Shown in pieces: positions 11,667 to 22,850 of a stretch of 64,000 bases of DNA. The notes below the pieces were generated by a model that ran no database searches, was not told where the DNA came from, and was given only the letters and a program-made list of their open reading frames with translations. The stretch lies in the NCBI GenBank assembly GCA_016508695.1, contig VNKQ01000009.1:1860001-1924000 (forward strand). Reading direction: 5' to 3'. The number at the start of each line of letters is the position of its first letter. The stretch's first letter is position 1. The translations under genes were made by a program, and so were the position numbers. Source of the stretch: Hyphodiscus hymeniophilus. Taxonomy: Eukaryota > Ascomycota > Leotiomycetes > Helotiales > Hyphodiscaceae.

Positions 11667-13442
11667 ATGGCCGCCAGTCAAACTTCCTTGGTGAAGCCTA
11701 ACGAGACCACTCCTCTGATCCATCAAGAAATACCTCAACAGCGGAAATATGGCAAATCGGTGCTGTACAGAGCTCTTATCTGTGGTTTTATGATCTCCTT
11801 ATCATTTGGAGTGACCCAAGTCCCGTAGGCTGCTCATATCTTCCGTCTGTGCAATAAATTGACACTTTGTAGATTGATTTATGTCTTCCGCCTCATGACA
11901 TGCGAGGCATACTTCGACAGCCATCCAGATGAATCCGCTCCAGGCCTTGACCGATGTAACAATCGAGACATCGAAGCCGGAACCTCACGAGCTGTCGCTC
12001 TACTTGGCGCCTCAACTACCCTATTTGGAGTGCTGAACCTCTTTGTCACTGGCTGGGCTATCAAGAAGTTCGGCGTCAAATCAGCACTCCTGATCTCCGT
12101 GTTCTGGCCCGCCGTTCGTCTGGCAGTCCAAAACATCGGCGTTGAAGCCGGAGGGGCCAGGGGAATATTGATCGTTCAATGCTCACAAATTATTACGATT
12201 CTGGGAGGACCAGCCGGATACCTTCTTTCTCTCAACTCCTATGTCTCAGAGATTGTTGAAAACAAGGAACGTACTGGGGCTCTCGGGAAGTTACAGGGGT
12301 TTTCCTTCATCGGAGCTTCAAGTGCATTTCTCGCAGGAGGTTTGATCAGCGACCATTTCGGCATCATCGCACCATTCCGAGTCACACTAGTTCTATTCTT
12401 GACGAGCTGTGTCTACATTATGGTTTCGTTGCCTTGGATTGCTCCCAACGAAGATGCCGCCCCACCATCGACAACTGGAATCAGTAAGTTCTTTGGACCA
12501 TTGAAGATGTTCAGACCCCAAAAATGGGTTCGTCGAAATGGTAAGATTAAAACCGAATACGGGACTCTTTTACTTGGTATCGGAGTGTTTCTGGGTGTTC
12601 TAGCCACAGGCTATCAAGCTGTCTTACTGCAGATGTATGCAACCGACATCTTTGGATTTGGGACATCGGAAAATGGGTACCTGATATCTTTAAACACCTT
12701 TGTCCGAGGTCTCTTCCTGACTCTGATATTCCCACGGGTCATCTCAAGGGGTCGAGACTGGCTTGGTTCCCAAGGTAGTAAAAAGGAGCGGTCGGAAGAA
12801 TTCGGAATCCCAGACCTGCCTCACGAGGTAAATGACTTTGCTGCAGTCGAGCCTTTGGACAACGAGCAAGAGCCAATCGAGCCTCCAAAGCCAACCGATG
12901 AAAAAGAGACCTTCGATTTTGATCTCTTATATGTGAGGTACAGTCTGCTCGCCGATGCGATACTCACTGGAGCTGCTTCGTTCGTCGTCAGAGGCTGGCA
13001 GATGTATTTGATAGCCTTTTTGCTTCCTCTGGCAGCGGGAACGGGATCTAGCGCCAAGGGGACCATACTGCAGATGTGCCCAGCTGGAGAACGGGCCGAT
13101 GCCCTGAGTGCCATCACTCTTGTTGAGATGGTGGCAAGACTGATGACAAGTAAGTGCCTTAAAGGAAGAGGACCATGTGATATCGCTTGCTAACTCTTTT
13201 TCAGCAACGGTCTTTGGCCTCGTATTCGCTGCCCTTGCACAGGTCGGCTTGACATATCTTGTTTTTACGTGCAACGCTGTGAGTTGACTCTTGTTCTGTT
13301 CTACTCAACCATTGTTGACCATACGCAGGCCGTTGCATTATTAGGATTTTGTGTTCTATTGTTCTCTCGATTCCCACCAGACGGAAGCAAAAGGTTTGAT
13401 GAAGAGGTACCAACTGAGGACGATACCAACGAAGCCGTCTAA
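11667..13442 (+). CDS. MFS transporter (12-TM, vacuolar/plasma-membrane type)
   Basis: Four exons were inferred: 11667-11824, 11873-13149, 13205-13278 and 13329-13442, with introns of 48, 55 and 50 bp that all keep frame, giving about 540 aa. ATG 11667 was preferred to the upstream in-frame ATG 11559 because it has an A at +4-like context and starts the typical cytosolic tail with a TTPLIHQE dileucine-like motif. The protein has two sets of hydrophobic helices split by a hydrophilic loop (about residues 260-290) and a second acidic loop (EEFGIPDLPHEVNDFAAVEP). The family is Major Facilitator Superfamily MFS_1, similar in design to fungal tetracycline/folate-type carriers. The substrate cannot be told. 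It is divergently transcribed from the TFIIIC-like gene. Confidence 0.5.
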
Positions 13443-14150
13443 AACCACATTTAGAAATATCCTGGGGTGGGTTATGAGGAGGCAGATATATGTATTTAGA
13501 GAAATTTTAGCCTGCTGGTATTCTTACCGGGTGGGAGCTAAGGGGCATATTACTACTGGATCCTTTCACATAGCCCTTTAGTCGTCTCCGGTTTAGCTGA
13601 GCACACAACAGGATAATGGATGAAACAAGATTACGATAAGAAAAGCATCAAAAGGGATGGGAAGAGGAGTCATGGATCAGGAGCGTGTTTGGATATTTCC
13701 CACAAATTAGACCAGACTCGAGGTCCAAATTGAATGAATAGACATAGATGGTATATAGAAGGTATCCACGCACATACTTGTTCTCACCACACTCTGCTCT
13801 GCGCTACAATTTGAATGGGAATTTATACACCGCCTTAGCTATAGCTATGCTTTCAATGCTCGTCATGAACCTCTGGTTCAGCTCTCCAACTCTGCTCTGA
13901 GTTGCCCAGTGCCGCCATCTTCATAATCCCAAGCATGAGCTCCGAACCTCAAACATCTCAATGTATCTGGTCACCGGTAGAACTCATCTCACTGCTACAT
14001 CAAGAGGGTAGCTCCTTCTCCTGCCAGTGTGGCACTACAGCATAACCTGCAATTTTTCGGGGGCGGAGTTGATGTGTATTTTTTCAAAACGATACATCAT
14101 CCGGGCTATCTTCGGTAGCAATGTGATCTGGAGGAGGTTGGGAAAGTTGA
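13443..14150. other. intergenic region, no gene seen
   Basis: These 708 bp lie between the convergent MFS and acyltransferase genes. Only short shadow ORFs are present on both strands, and no splice-compatible coding stretch or RNA gene was recognised. They presumably hold both 3' untranslated regions. Confidence 0.5.
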
Positions 14151-15542
14151 TTATACTAGCATTTTCGTAAAACACCACTGTACAAGCCTGACGCTAGGTT
14201 CGTTAACTAGCCAGGTCACAATCTCTGCCACCCATAGAGTAACCGGAAATAACACCAGATTTGGTGCAAGGAAAGATAACTCTAGACCAAGCGGTCCTGC
14301 TTTCGACATTGGGAATCTATTTACCCACTGAGGTATCCCAAGAACCTGATCCTGGCGTGTGTAGCCGACTAACGAGTAAAGCCTATCGCCCAGGGTCCAT
14401 AATATCGGGCCATGAACGAGATAGAATGCATATGCTATACGGCCAGCGTACTGGTTGAAACCAAGTTCGAAGAAAGCTTCTAACCAGGAGATATGTGGGA
14501 TCGAGGATACTAGAAATGTCGCAGCCCAAAACAAATAAAACCACTTGTAATCGTAAAAAGCTTGTGGCTTAAGGAAGGAGAGGTAGTACCATCCAGGAGA
14601 ATCCTGTAGCACCTTAATGTTGACATCTGCTGATGGAACGCCGCCGAGATATATGCCAATGAAAAAGAGGTTATAAAATACAAGCTTTTTATATGGCTGG
14701 AGCCGTAACAAGAACGTGGGTAGATCGTTCCTAGTAGCTAGCAAGTCCAGATCGCAGAGAAGCATACCTGACACGAATGCGGCACAGTACCAAGCATCTG
14801 AAACATATAGAAAGTACCAGAGGAGGCCTAGCTGATACATCAGGCGTGCGTTCCGTGTAAATCTCGAGAAGGCTAAGAGAGAGGTGTAGACAACGATCGA
14901 GGCCTTGAATTCCAGAGGAATAGACCAAAGGTGGCGATTGTAGCTAAATCGAAGCTTGTGGTCTGTGTTGAATATGAAACTAAACCCTTTAAATTCCGCG
15001 TACCAATTCCATAATTCGTCACTGTATTTGTTTTTCCGCGGCTGGGAGGTTTCGATCCCAAATGTATGCCACTCCGGGGCAGTCCAGATCCCTAACCCGT
15101 ACCATGAGGTCACGTATAAGAAGGTTGTGAAAATCACAGGAAAGTAGAGTCGTGGCCATCGCCTCAAGAGCGCTGAGCCCAAATTCTCCCCTAGCTTGGC
15201 ATATTCGCCGGCATGGAGCAAGGATAATGGTTTTATAGATAACACATAACCTGAGACCACAAAAAAGATGGCTACGGCGAAGTGGCCTCCAGTAAAGAAG
15301 ATTCGAATTCCATGAAAGGTGGCGAAATGATAGGTTCCCTTGTAGCCCCAGGCATGCTCTAGAACATCATCTGTAACGAATATACTGTGCACCCATACTT
15401 GGTGATGCAAGCAGTAGACCAGCATTGCCGCAAATCCTTTCAGACCATTAAGATAAGCGGTACGCCCGAGGGCTTTATGATGGCCACCCAAATCGATTGT
15501 GGGTTGTGCAGATTTCAGGCGAAATAGCGGCAGGATTTTCAT
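14151..15542 (-). CDS. acyltransferase 3 family membrane protein
   Basis: A single exon of 463 aa was taken from ATG 15542; the frame is open 13 codons further upstream but without an ATG. Near the N-terminus, RTAYLNGLKGFAAMLVYCLH is the signature opening of the Acyltransferase 3 fold (a conserved R/G-rich loop and catalytic-type His). It is followed by about ten hydrophobic segments and RRWPRLYFPV, another family hallmark. Later FAGRIAYAFYLVHGPI-like residues (YAGRIAYAFYLVHGP) mark the penultimate helices. Family members transfer acyl groups to sugars, lipids or secondary metabolites at membranes. The nearby sugar-phosphate genes make acylation of a sugar-containing product possible, but this is inference. 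No frame damage was seen. Confidence 0.5.
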   Translation of the reverse strand: MKILPLFRLKSAQPTIDLGGHHKALGRTAYLNGLKGFAAMLVYCLHHQVWVHSIFVTDDVLEHAWGYKGTYHFATFHGIRIFFTGGHFAVAIFFVVSGYVLSIKPLSLLHAGEYAKLGENLGSALLRRWPRLYFPVIFTTFLYVTSWYGLGIWTAPEWHTFGIETSQPRKNKYSDELWNWYAEFKGFSFIFNTDHKLRFSYNRHLWSIPLEFKASIVVYTSLLAFSRFTRNARLMYQLGLLWYFLYVSDAWYCAAFVSGMLLCDLDLLATRNDLPTFLLRLQPYKKLVFYNLFFIGIYLGGVPSADVNIKVLQDSPGWYYLSFLKPQAFYDYKWFYLFWAATFLVSSIPHISWLEAFFELGFNQYAGRIAYAFYLVHGPILWTLGDRLYSLVGYTRQDQVLGIPQWVNRFPMSKAGPLGLELSFLAPNLVLFPVTLWVAEIVTWLVNEPSVRLVQWCFTKMLV

Positions 15543-16941
15543 CTTTGACGTTGCTTCTTCACAACAATCACTATTTTTCAAAAAATCATCTTCAGTCAGT
15601 TACTATCTGTAGTAGGAAAATCTAGACAGAAAGATAGCTTGGGAGGTCAAACTAACAACACTAAAGCTGTACACGCTCCTTTCCGGTTCTTGGTGACATC
15701 TGTAAGCTATGCCAGGAGCGCAGGTAAGAGCGTGTCTTCTGGAAATATCGAGGAGTGAGCTTGTAGTGAAAGGGATGTTATGCAACAGTCCCTTAGATTG
15801 AGACCTCCCAATCGTGCATAAAGTAGAACAAAAGAGCGTGTGTGCTCGGAATTTCGGTGTTGCAGGTTACCTTCTACAGATGAACCGATTTGCAAGCAAA
15901 GTCGTTCCTTAGTGTTACGGTGTCATAGTAGGTGGGGTATTAATTGTAAAATCGAGCTAGATCTGTAATACTAGCTTGGTTGTTTGCCTATATTTTGCTT
16001 TATACATGCAATAAACAGGTCGTTCAAAGGTTACACTTTTCTCAATTTATGATATATACGGAGGAACAGCGGTGAAGTAAAGTAACAGCACTAGCAAGAG
16101 CACCTAGTTTTAACCGGATTTGGCAGAATCGCAGTGTTGTTTTGATCTGTACTTCCCAGGTAGGAAGAGTAAATAGTAAGCAGGGCATTGCCCTCGCTAG
16201 TGGTATTACTTTACTTCCCCACTGTATCTCCGTAGGTTAGGTTACTTACTGTATTGAAGCTCGAGCTGAGCTGTTGATCCTTACTGAGTGTAAGCGGTTA
16301 AGTATTGACATAGCGCTAGCATGGGATAGCCCCTGGCTCTGTGGAAAATTTGAAATTATGGAACATTTGGAATCATGTGGAATATTTGATGCTACAGTAC
16401 CTAAGTAGTTGAAGTAGACCCATAGTCTTACAGAGCACTCTCAAATCACCCGCTCGGGTAACGGTAAGTGCGAATACCCCTGCCGAGCCCTCGTCTAAGT
16501 TATGCATGTAATACGAAAGCTTCCGTCCAATAATATATGCACATTCATTATTGCCCAAAAGAAGAATATTCTCCGAGCCTAAATACCCCCCCTGTTATCC
16601 TATCCGGACATTAGGGGTTTGGACTAAGAGGCTTGGAGCTTTACTTACAGGATTGACTTCGCAACAACCTTGATGCGTCACCTATTAGTGTACTTCCTAT
16701 TGTGCTATCATCACGGAGCTGGTGGAGAACAATAAGCGATACACCAATGAAGAAGCAGACCAATCACGGAGACGCAATTTTGTTTCATGCTTAAAATGAG
16801 CGCCATATTTTCCCAGCTTACATAGACATCATCAGCATCAGATCTTTTGCTTCGTAGAGGGTACAGCTTTGAATTGTTACCTTGATAAATACTAATTTGC
16901 TCAAATCTTGACATCAAACCTCGACATATCAGATTGTGAAT
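15543..16941. other. AT-rich intergenic region, no gene seen
   Basis: About 1.4 kb lies upstream of both the acyltransferase (minus) and the mannose-6-phosphate isomerase-like gene (plus), so it holds two promoters. It is AT-rich with many stops in all frames. Short ORFs up to 68 codons show no recognisable motif. Confidence 0.5.
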
Positions 16942-18558
16942 ATGTCGGCTGCCCGTGAATTTCTGATTCCATTGATCTGTGGTCAGTTTGCGCTTAGCTT
17001 CAGTGATTCAAAGGTCTAATAATGACTATTCTAGGTGTGACTTGCAATGAATGGGGTACAGAAACCTGTAAACTTCAACACTACACCATAGTCTAATGAA
17101 ACAATAGGGAAAATTGGATTAGACTCGCTTGTAGCCAAGCTTGCATCTAAAATGGCACCGAACAGCTTTACGCTTCACAAGGACACGCCATACGCTGAAG
17201 TACACCTTCCAATGAATTCCTAATAACACAGATCACTGATTTTGACATGATCTTAGTTATGGATGGGAACGCATAAATGCGTGCCGGCATGCGATCTACG
17301 AACCGGTCAAGTTCTTTCGGAACTGATTTCTTATAGTCAGGACCCCAACGGGGTTCAGCCTGGAAATCTTATGGAGGGTAACCTGCCATTTATTTTGAAA
17401 GTGCTTTCCATTGGAAAAGCTTTGTGTATCCAGGCTCATCCTGATAAGAGTCTTGCTGAGGAGCTTCACGCGAAAAACTCACATATTTATCCTGGTGAGG
17501 AATTACTTCCGTAAAATATGATTTTGACTCGTTAACCCCTTATCTAGACAATAATCACAAGCCAGAGATGGTCATTGCTTTGAGTGCCTTTGAAGCGTTC
17601 TGTGGATTTCGTCCTGCGGACGAGATACTATATCTTTTCAAGACAATTCCACCACTCACACATCTTCTGAACCGGTTATCTTTCAACCTCCAGTCCGCAT
17701 TCGAATTCCCGGGGTACACGGAATAGAGAAAGCAAAAGAAACGCAAGAAATGACCACGAAGCAGCTATTTAAGACAATTTTACAAGCTGACACAACTATT
17801 ACTGCGCCTGTGGTGGAGGAGTTAGTACAATGGGCAAGCCAGTCAGGACAGAGGCAGCGTGCAGATTATCTGTTGTCCAAGTGTGGTCGGGAACTACCAG
17901 GAGTTATCTCTGCTCTCAATGGACAATATCCGAAAGATATTGGGCTATTGTACTTGGTATTCTTTAATCACGTCGTTCTTGAACCTGGCCAAGCTATGTT
18001 CATTGATGCAGGTACCGTCCATGCTTACCTTAGTGGTGGTGAGTTGTGCATTCATGATTTTTCAAACACCAATGCATATGTACTTGGCTCTATAACTAAC
18101 ATGATATGTACATAGATGTGATCGAATGCATGGCGTGCTCTGCGAATGTTGTCAGAGCAGGGTTCACATCCAAAAATCAAGACGTTACAACGTTTTCCTC
18201 GATGATCACATATGACTTTACACAATCGAAGCAATTTCTTTTAGTGCCGAAGGATTACAAGAGATCGATTTTTAATGCAGTAGCGTCAGCATCAAATTCA
18301 ACATGTGTTATCTATAATCCACCTGTTGAAGAATTTGGGGTAATCAAGACTGAACTAAAAGGCAAATTTGCAACAGTTACTTTCGAAGCAATACCTGGGC
18401 CAAGTATTCTGATTTGCGTGAACGGGGGAGGGCTAATTTCTGTTGATAGTGGAAGAGAAACCCTTGCTGTGGGAAAAGTCTTTTTCGTGTCCAGCAATGT
18501 CGCATACACTTTAGAAAGTTTGCAAGATGAATCGTGTATCATATTCACAGCATTATAA
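16942..18558 (+). pseudogene. mannose-6-phosphate isomerase type I, frameshifted
   Basis: Phosphomannose isomerase interconverts fructose-6-P and mannose-6-P, the first step to GDP-mannose. Exons fitted by frame are 16942-16981, 17035-17055, 17108-17199, 17257-17494, 17548-18038 and 18116-18558. The zinc-site motifs are all present: CIQAHPDKSLAEEL (Gln, His), HKPEMVIALSAFEAFCGF (Glu) and DAGTVHAYLSGD (His). The substrate-side block IECMACSANVVRAG also matches. The first exons encode a divergent YDWG region (NEWGKIGLDSLVAK). Within exon 5, at about 17680-17722, the frame changes by one step and the upstream frame meets TAG at 17724; no intron with valid GT/AG and correct phase bridges it. The gene converges on the phosphomannomutase 98 bp away. 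It is probably an accessory, decaying copy, but a sequencing indel is not excluded. Confidence 0.5.
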
Positions 18559-18656
18559 CAGTTGTACAGCAGGAGTAAAGAATCTTGATATCGTTATTCT
18601 ATAGAACTCGCTTAAACCGGATCTAGTCTTCAATGCTTGGCCAGTCGTAGGCGTTC

Positions 18657-19553
18657 TCAATAAGATGCCTTCAAAACTTGTTCGACGGTCTTCATCGTAT
18701 CCTCAGGACCGTTAACTTTATGGCCGATGACTCTGGCGTCGGTATATATTTCAAAATCGTTGCCATCCTCACCAGTTTTGTCACCAAAAAAGTGAATTAT
18801 TTTACCATCTGAGAATTCTTCTTTCCCTTCAAGCTGTTTCAGGCAGTACGTCTTATCCCATCCCCTGGGAAATATGTCGAAAGACGTTTGTCCACCAATG
18901 GAGTAGCTGGAAATGAATGATTTAATAGCAAATCTAGGAGAACTGAGAGCAGGCTTACCTTAGGCTGAATGACTGAAACTTTTCCTTCAAATCTTTAATG
19001 AACTGCCGTCGGACTTGGTGTTGTTCATCATATCTCTCGAATCTGGCCCGGTCTTCACAACTAGCACTCCTACTTATAGGAGAGACATTGATAGTACAAC
19101 TCCGACAGTCTATGAATTCTCCACGTTTAAATGGAAGCTCAAGATCAGTAATATAGCGAAGTAAAAAGTCCACTAGCTCTTTATACTTTTCTTCTCCGAG
19201 CCACAGGACGAAAGAGTCTGAAGATATAGCCGACCAAGCCGATACGCTATAGTGCCGTTCTCTGGGAAGCAATAGTCAAACAGCGAGAGAACAGATATTG
19301 AACCAGATCCAAGCTGTCTTTGTTGTTCCTTTAAAGATGATCCACCGACAAATCCAATGGCAACCATCATTCGAAGGGACGAGAGCATTGACAATACTTC
19401 TAGGGATGCAACCTGGATGGAGTTAACAGTAGCTGAGAACTCGCGGCGAGAACATATACTTACCTCCCTAGGACCAGTCAATGTACCATCGACGTCGAAG
19501 AGGTATATTGTATTTCTCTTGGGTCGTTCCGTCAATGCCGGATAGTCTTCCAT
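18657..19553 (-). pseudogene. phosphomannomutase (Sec53/PMM type), frameshifted
   Basis: This HAD-family enzyme converts mannose-6-P to mannose-1-P. Exons are 19464-19553, then from 19412 downward to 18959, and 18657-18906, with introns of 51 and 52 bp. FDVDGTLTGPRE (catalytic DxDGT), VVIGFVGGS-like [82 protein letters not shown] and [19 protein letters not shown] follow the family order closely. Between YRLG and SFVLWLGEEK (about 19212-19232) the frame shifts by one step; the only in-phase splice would be a 17 bp intron, which is not credible. Without the break this would be a full-length enzyme. It lies tail-to-tail with the isomerase, so the two genes form a mannose-activation pair. Confidence 0.5.
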
Positions 19554-19718
19554 GATGACAGGGAAGTATAACTTGAATACTCTGCCGAGACTCTAACTTG
19601 AATTATGCTGCAAAAGCTACACGTAGCTCACTCAAGAACGTTAGAATACTGGAGGTCAAACGCGCAAATGAAAGAGAAAGGCTTCACATTCCAAATCCAC
19701 AAAACTTGCATTAACTTC

Positions 19719-20509
19719 TCATTTCATGTCACCTCGCATGTGGTGAATTTCATCATCCTCTTCTTTTCCCCAAAGATAGACACCTTTCAGGCTATTATTC
19801 ATTCCGCCTCCACCATCCTCGGTCAAGGCCCACTCCTGAAGACCTCCATCCTGGTCAAGATCGAAGACACGGTAGTCAGCATTTGCAATCTTCTTGTTGA
19901 TCACACCAACTCGGAGGAATCCAGCGTGGGTAACAACGGCGATGACCTGTTCGGGCCTGCTCCGTAAAATGTCGACGCACCTTTGTCCACGTAAAAGAAC
20001 AGACGACTTAGAAAAGGCATACTTTCCCGTCTTTGCGGGATAGGAAGGATCCACAGTCGTGAAATCAAAATGAAACTCTTCGGACAAGGTTCGCAAACAT
20101 GTTCCCGTATCGCATGGCTTCTCTGTTATCTCTAGATGGCAAATCAGCTGATGAATATCTAGTAAAAGAGCTAGTTAAGGAACTAACCCTGCCACTCTGC
20201 ATTTGGTAGGACCGGAACACCTTGCTCTATCAACCAGCTGAGCGCTATCTCCGCTGTCTGTAACGTCCTACGCATCGGACTCACTACAATCAACTCGATC
20301 TTACGAGCACTTGGGAGGCTATTTCGAAGCGACAATTGTAGGCTTTCACACTGTGTCTTCCCAAGTTCTGTTATGCTTGGGTCATGAAAGCTGGAGTCTA
20401 AAAAGGCTGAGGCGTTAAGAAGAAGTGAGAGCAGGCGAGGGAGTAGCACACCTTTCGCCACATTGTGTAGCGCTTGTGCATGCCTGATCAAAATGATTGT
20501 ACGTGCCAT
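19719..20509 (-). CDS. histidine phosphatase, phosphoglycerate-mutase-like
   Basis: Three exons, 20452-20509, 20188-20397 and 19719-20131, with introns of 54 and 56 bp, give 226 aa with intact frame. IILIRHAQALHNVAKG carries the catalytic RHG-type motif as RHA; IELIVVSPMRRTLQTAEIAL carries the second Arg; VIAVVTHAGFLRVG carries the second catalytic His. This is the histidine phosphatase superfamily, branch 1, as in many small fungal PGM-like proteins; most are phosphatases rather than mutases. It starts 166 bp upstream of, and in the same direction as, the phosphomannomutase, so a role on a sugar phosphate is plausible but unproven. Confidence 0.5.
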
Positions 20510-21818
20510 CCTAGAGTTAGGCTGGTTGTCTGCAAGAATACGAGTAGTGGAAATTAAAATAACTGTTCAGTAGGCAATTTTTTCAGTAATATAGATATAA
20601 TCAAGACCCTAAAACCTGGGGTTGATGATTCCAAATGTCATGTGATATACCCAAAGCCATCAGCCCTAAAATCGTCGAAAATGTAACGTCGCGATTGTCT
20701 TACTGTATGCCTAAAAAACAATATGCTCGGCTGCCGCATCCCGCTCTGACCAATCCAAACTTAGAAGATGACAGGGGATTCTAGTTTTTTTACCAGGCAA
20801 ATTGGAGAGTTTTGCATCTAGCCGCACGCCAGCCGCTGACTGCGATTAGAATGACAGGTAGACCCGTCACTGTTTGGGGTTGGAACCGTCACCAATGGGC
20901 TGGGCACCGGGGGATGGATATCTGTATTGGCCATCCATCCGACGGCTGAGAAGAGGTAAGAATGACCTGGCCCAGGAGGGAGAAAACAACCAGCCCTTAT
21001 CCTGTGCTGCCGCCGAGGCGTCCAAAAGAGAGGAGAGGTACCCCGGATCATTTTTTGCTCCCTAAACGGTAGGGTACTAGAATCTAGATGTGGAGTGCTC
21101 CAGGAGCCGATTCAGAAATGCAACGAACTGATTCGCTGGAATAACTACATCTTTACCAACCGGCGCTACAGGTTTTCGCGCATCAGGGGTTGTAACTGAT
21201 CTGCATTCCATGCTGTGATATCAAACCCCAGTGATGGGCAAATGGAGCTCGCACTTCGGCGCAGTAATAACCGCGAGGGAAGATGCAAAACGTGCTCTTC
21301 GAAGAGCCGGAGATGAATTTCGGCGAAGTGAGCGACAATATGTGGGAGAATGGACCATGTTCTTGATGAGTCGGCATCGAGTATGGTCATCCTTCATTGC
21401 CACGGTTGACAGTGTCCATGCAAATCCTTCGAATTGCATATTGGCCACGCCGAATGTCATAATACAAGCGAAATTGATCTTAAGCTGTAAAGCAGTTTGT
21501 TAAGGTAGTTTGCTTGACCAAACCCGTGAATTGACATAGATGCATAGTAACATAGAGCTTCTTTTGAAAAATTAGCAGATTATGTAAAGTTGCTACCGAT
21601 GTATACAAAAGGCAAAACGTTATTCAAAGGGGCAAGAGAATAGAGCAGAACTTTTGTTCTTAGATTGTGCTAAAAGCTTTCACATAACATCGCAAAATTC
21701 TAAGTTACTGACATAAGTTGCAAAAATGAAGTTTCATTAAATGCAACCCTTCGCTTACATACCCGCTTTTGCCACTAGCTATATGCAGTGTCTCGCCCCC
21801 AGGCATTCTATTCCTAAT
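20510..21818. other. intergenic region, no gene supported
   Basis: About 1.3 kb. Overlapping ORFs of 60-90 codons on both strands near 20820-21500 carry no recognisable motif and no consistent splice pattern. The segment is the promoter side of the histidine phosphatase and the 3' side of the UstYa-family gene. Confidence 0.5.
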
Positions 21819-22850
21819 CTATCGCTGATCACCTGGATGTCTCGTTCTATCCAAAGTGCCTGTGAATCTGTGTTTACCCGCCCATTGTTGAATGAGCTCG
21901 AAATTTCGACAAGTGTGACTGCCCTGCGAGCTTGGATATACTTCTTTTGTTTCATTGTTCCATTTCCAGCTCTTAGGACTGATGTCTGCCGAACACATAA
22001 GAGATTGGCGTATTGAGTTGATACAGTGATCTTCTTCTCATTAGCGCTCCCTCAAACGGCACGATTCTGTCTTTCATAGCTTGCCTGTGTGCAGTTCTTC
22101 CTCTATCTGTTGGATATTTGTGAGGTTGTCCAGAAGGTGATACCTGTCAGGATAAATATATTTTCGTAAATAATTCTAAATCAAAATGTGTTGTCAGTAT
22201 ACTAATTTTCAGAAATAAACAAGAAAACTTGCCAAACAGTGTAGCTGATGGAAAACATCTAAGCCTACAAAGAATTTCTCCTTGTCTCCGGGTATCTGTA
22301 GACTTGGTGTCGTTAATTTGGCTGCCGAATCTTTGTCGATAACTGAGACTCCATAATCTGTAAAACGTGTCAGAAGATGACACTTTGACGACATGGAACC
22401 AAATTCAATCAAACCATTGTATAATGCATCCCAAGCTTCGTCAACAGCATCATCTGGAGGGCCCGAATAAGGACTGGGATTCACGATTCGGTCAAGTCCA
22501 AGACCACTATGAAAGGACACTGTTATATACTCCACAGACTCTCGTGCTGGTGCTATTTGAAAACGAGGTAGTAAGCGCGTGTCTGGCAGATAAAAGAAAT
22601 ACATACAATATACAGTCTCCAGATATCCACTTCTGATTCCACAATTCGTCAACTGGCCTGCTACTGATAGCAGAGTGAAGGTAGTTAGAAGTCCAAGGAC
22701 GCCTATGGCAAGATATTTGACAGTACTTTTAAACCTATGATGAGGTCCTACTGATTGATGCCAGCTCGGAATTTGTTGTTCATGACAAGAACAGCTGCAG
22801 GTTTCGCTATCTTTTAGCAGCCCATCCATGGAGAGTCTGCCAGCACCCAT
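21819..22850 (-). CDS. UstYa family (DUF3328) oxidase-like protein
   Basis: Four exons were fitted: 22607-22850, 22233-22552, 22085-22175 and 21819-22030 (288 aa). A cytosolic Cys-rich N-terminus precedes one membrane helix (about residues 45-66). PARESVEYITVSF opens the domain; GDKEKFFVGLDVFHQLHCL holds the first HxxHC motif (residues 183-187); LHTDHCINSIRQSLMC holds the second (217-221); SHTCRNFELIQQWAGKH is the usual C-terminus. UstYa-type proteins catalyse oxidative cyclisation or other oxidations of peptides in fungal RiPP and some NRPS pathways. Intron 1 is 54 bp GT-AG. Introns 2 and 3 (57 and 54 bp) use GC donors (gcaagt, gcaagc); without them the frame stops right after the first motif. 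The neighbours are a small secreted peptide and a Zn2Cys6 factor. Confidence 0.5.

Noticed and set aside
13443..14150. Search for tRNA genes, CRISPR arrays or transposon terminal repeats, here and in the other gaps
   Set aside because: No tRNA-like fold with A/B boxes, no regularly spaced repeats and no transposase motifs or terminal inverted repeats were recognised by eye.
20818..21503. Cluster of overlapping 60-90 codon ORFs on both strands
   Set aside because: Several frames open at once, with no motif in any, indicates locally stop-poor sequence rather than a gene.
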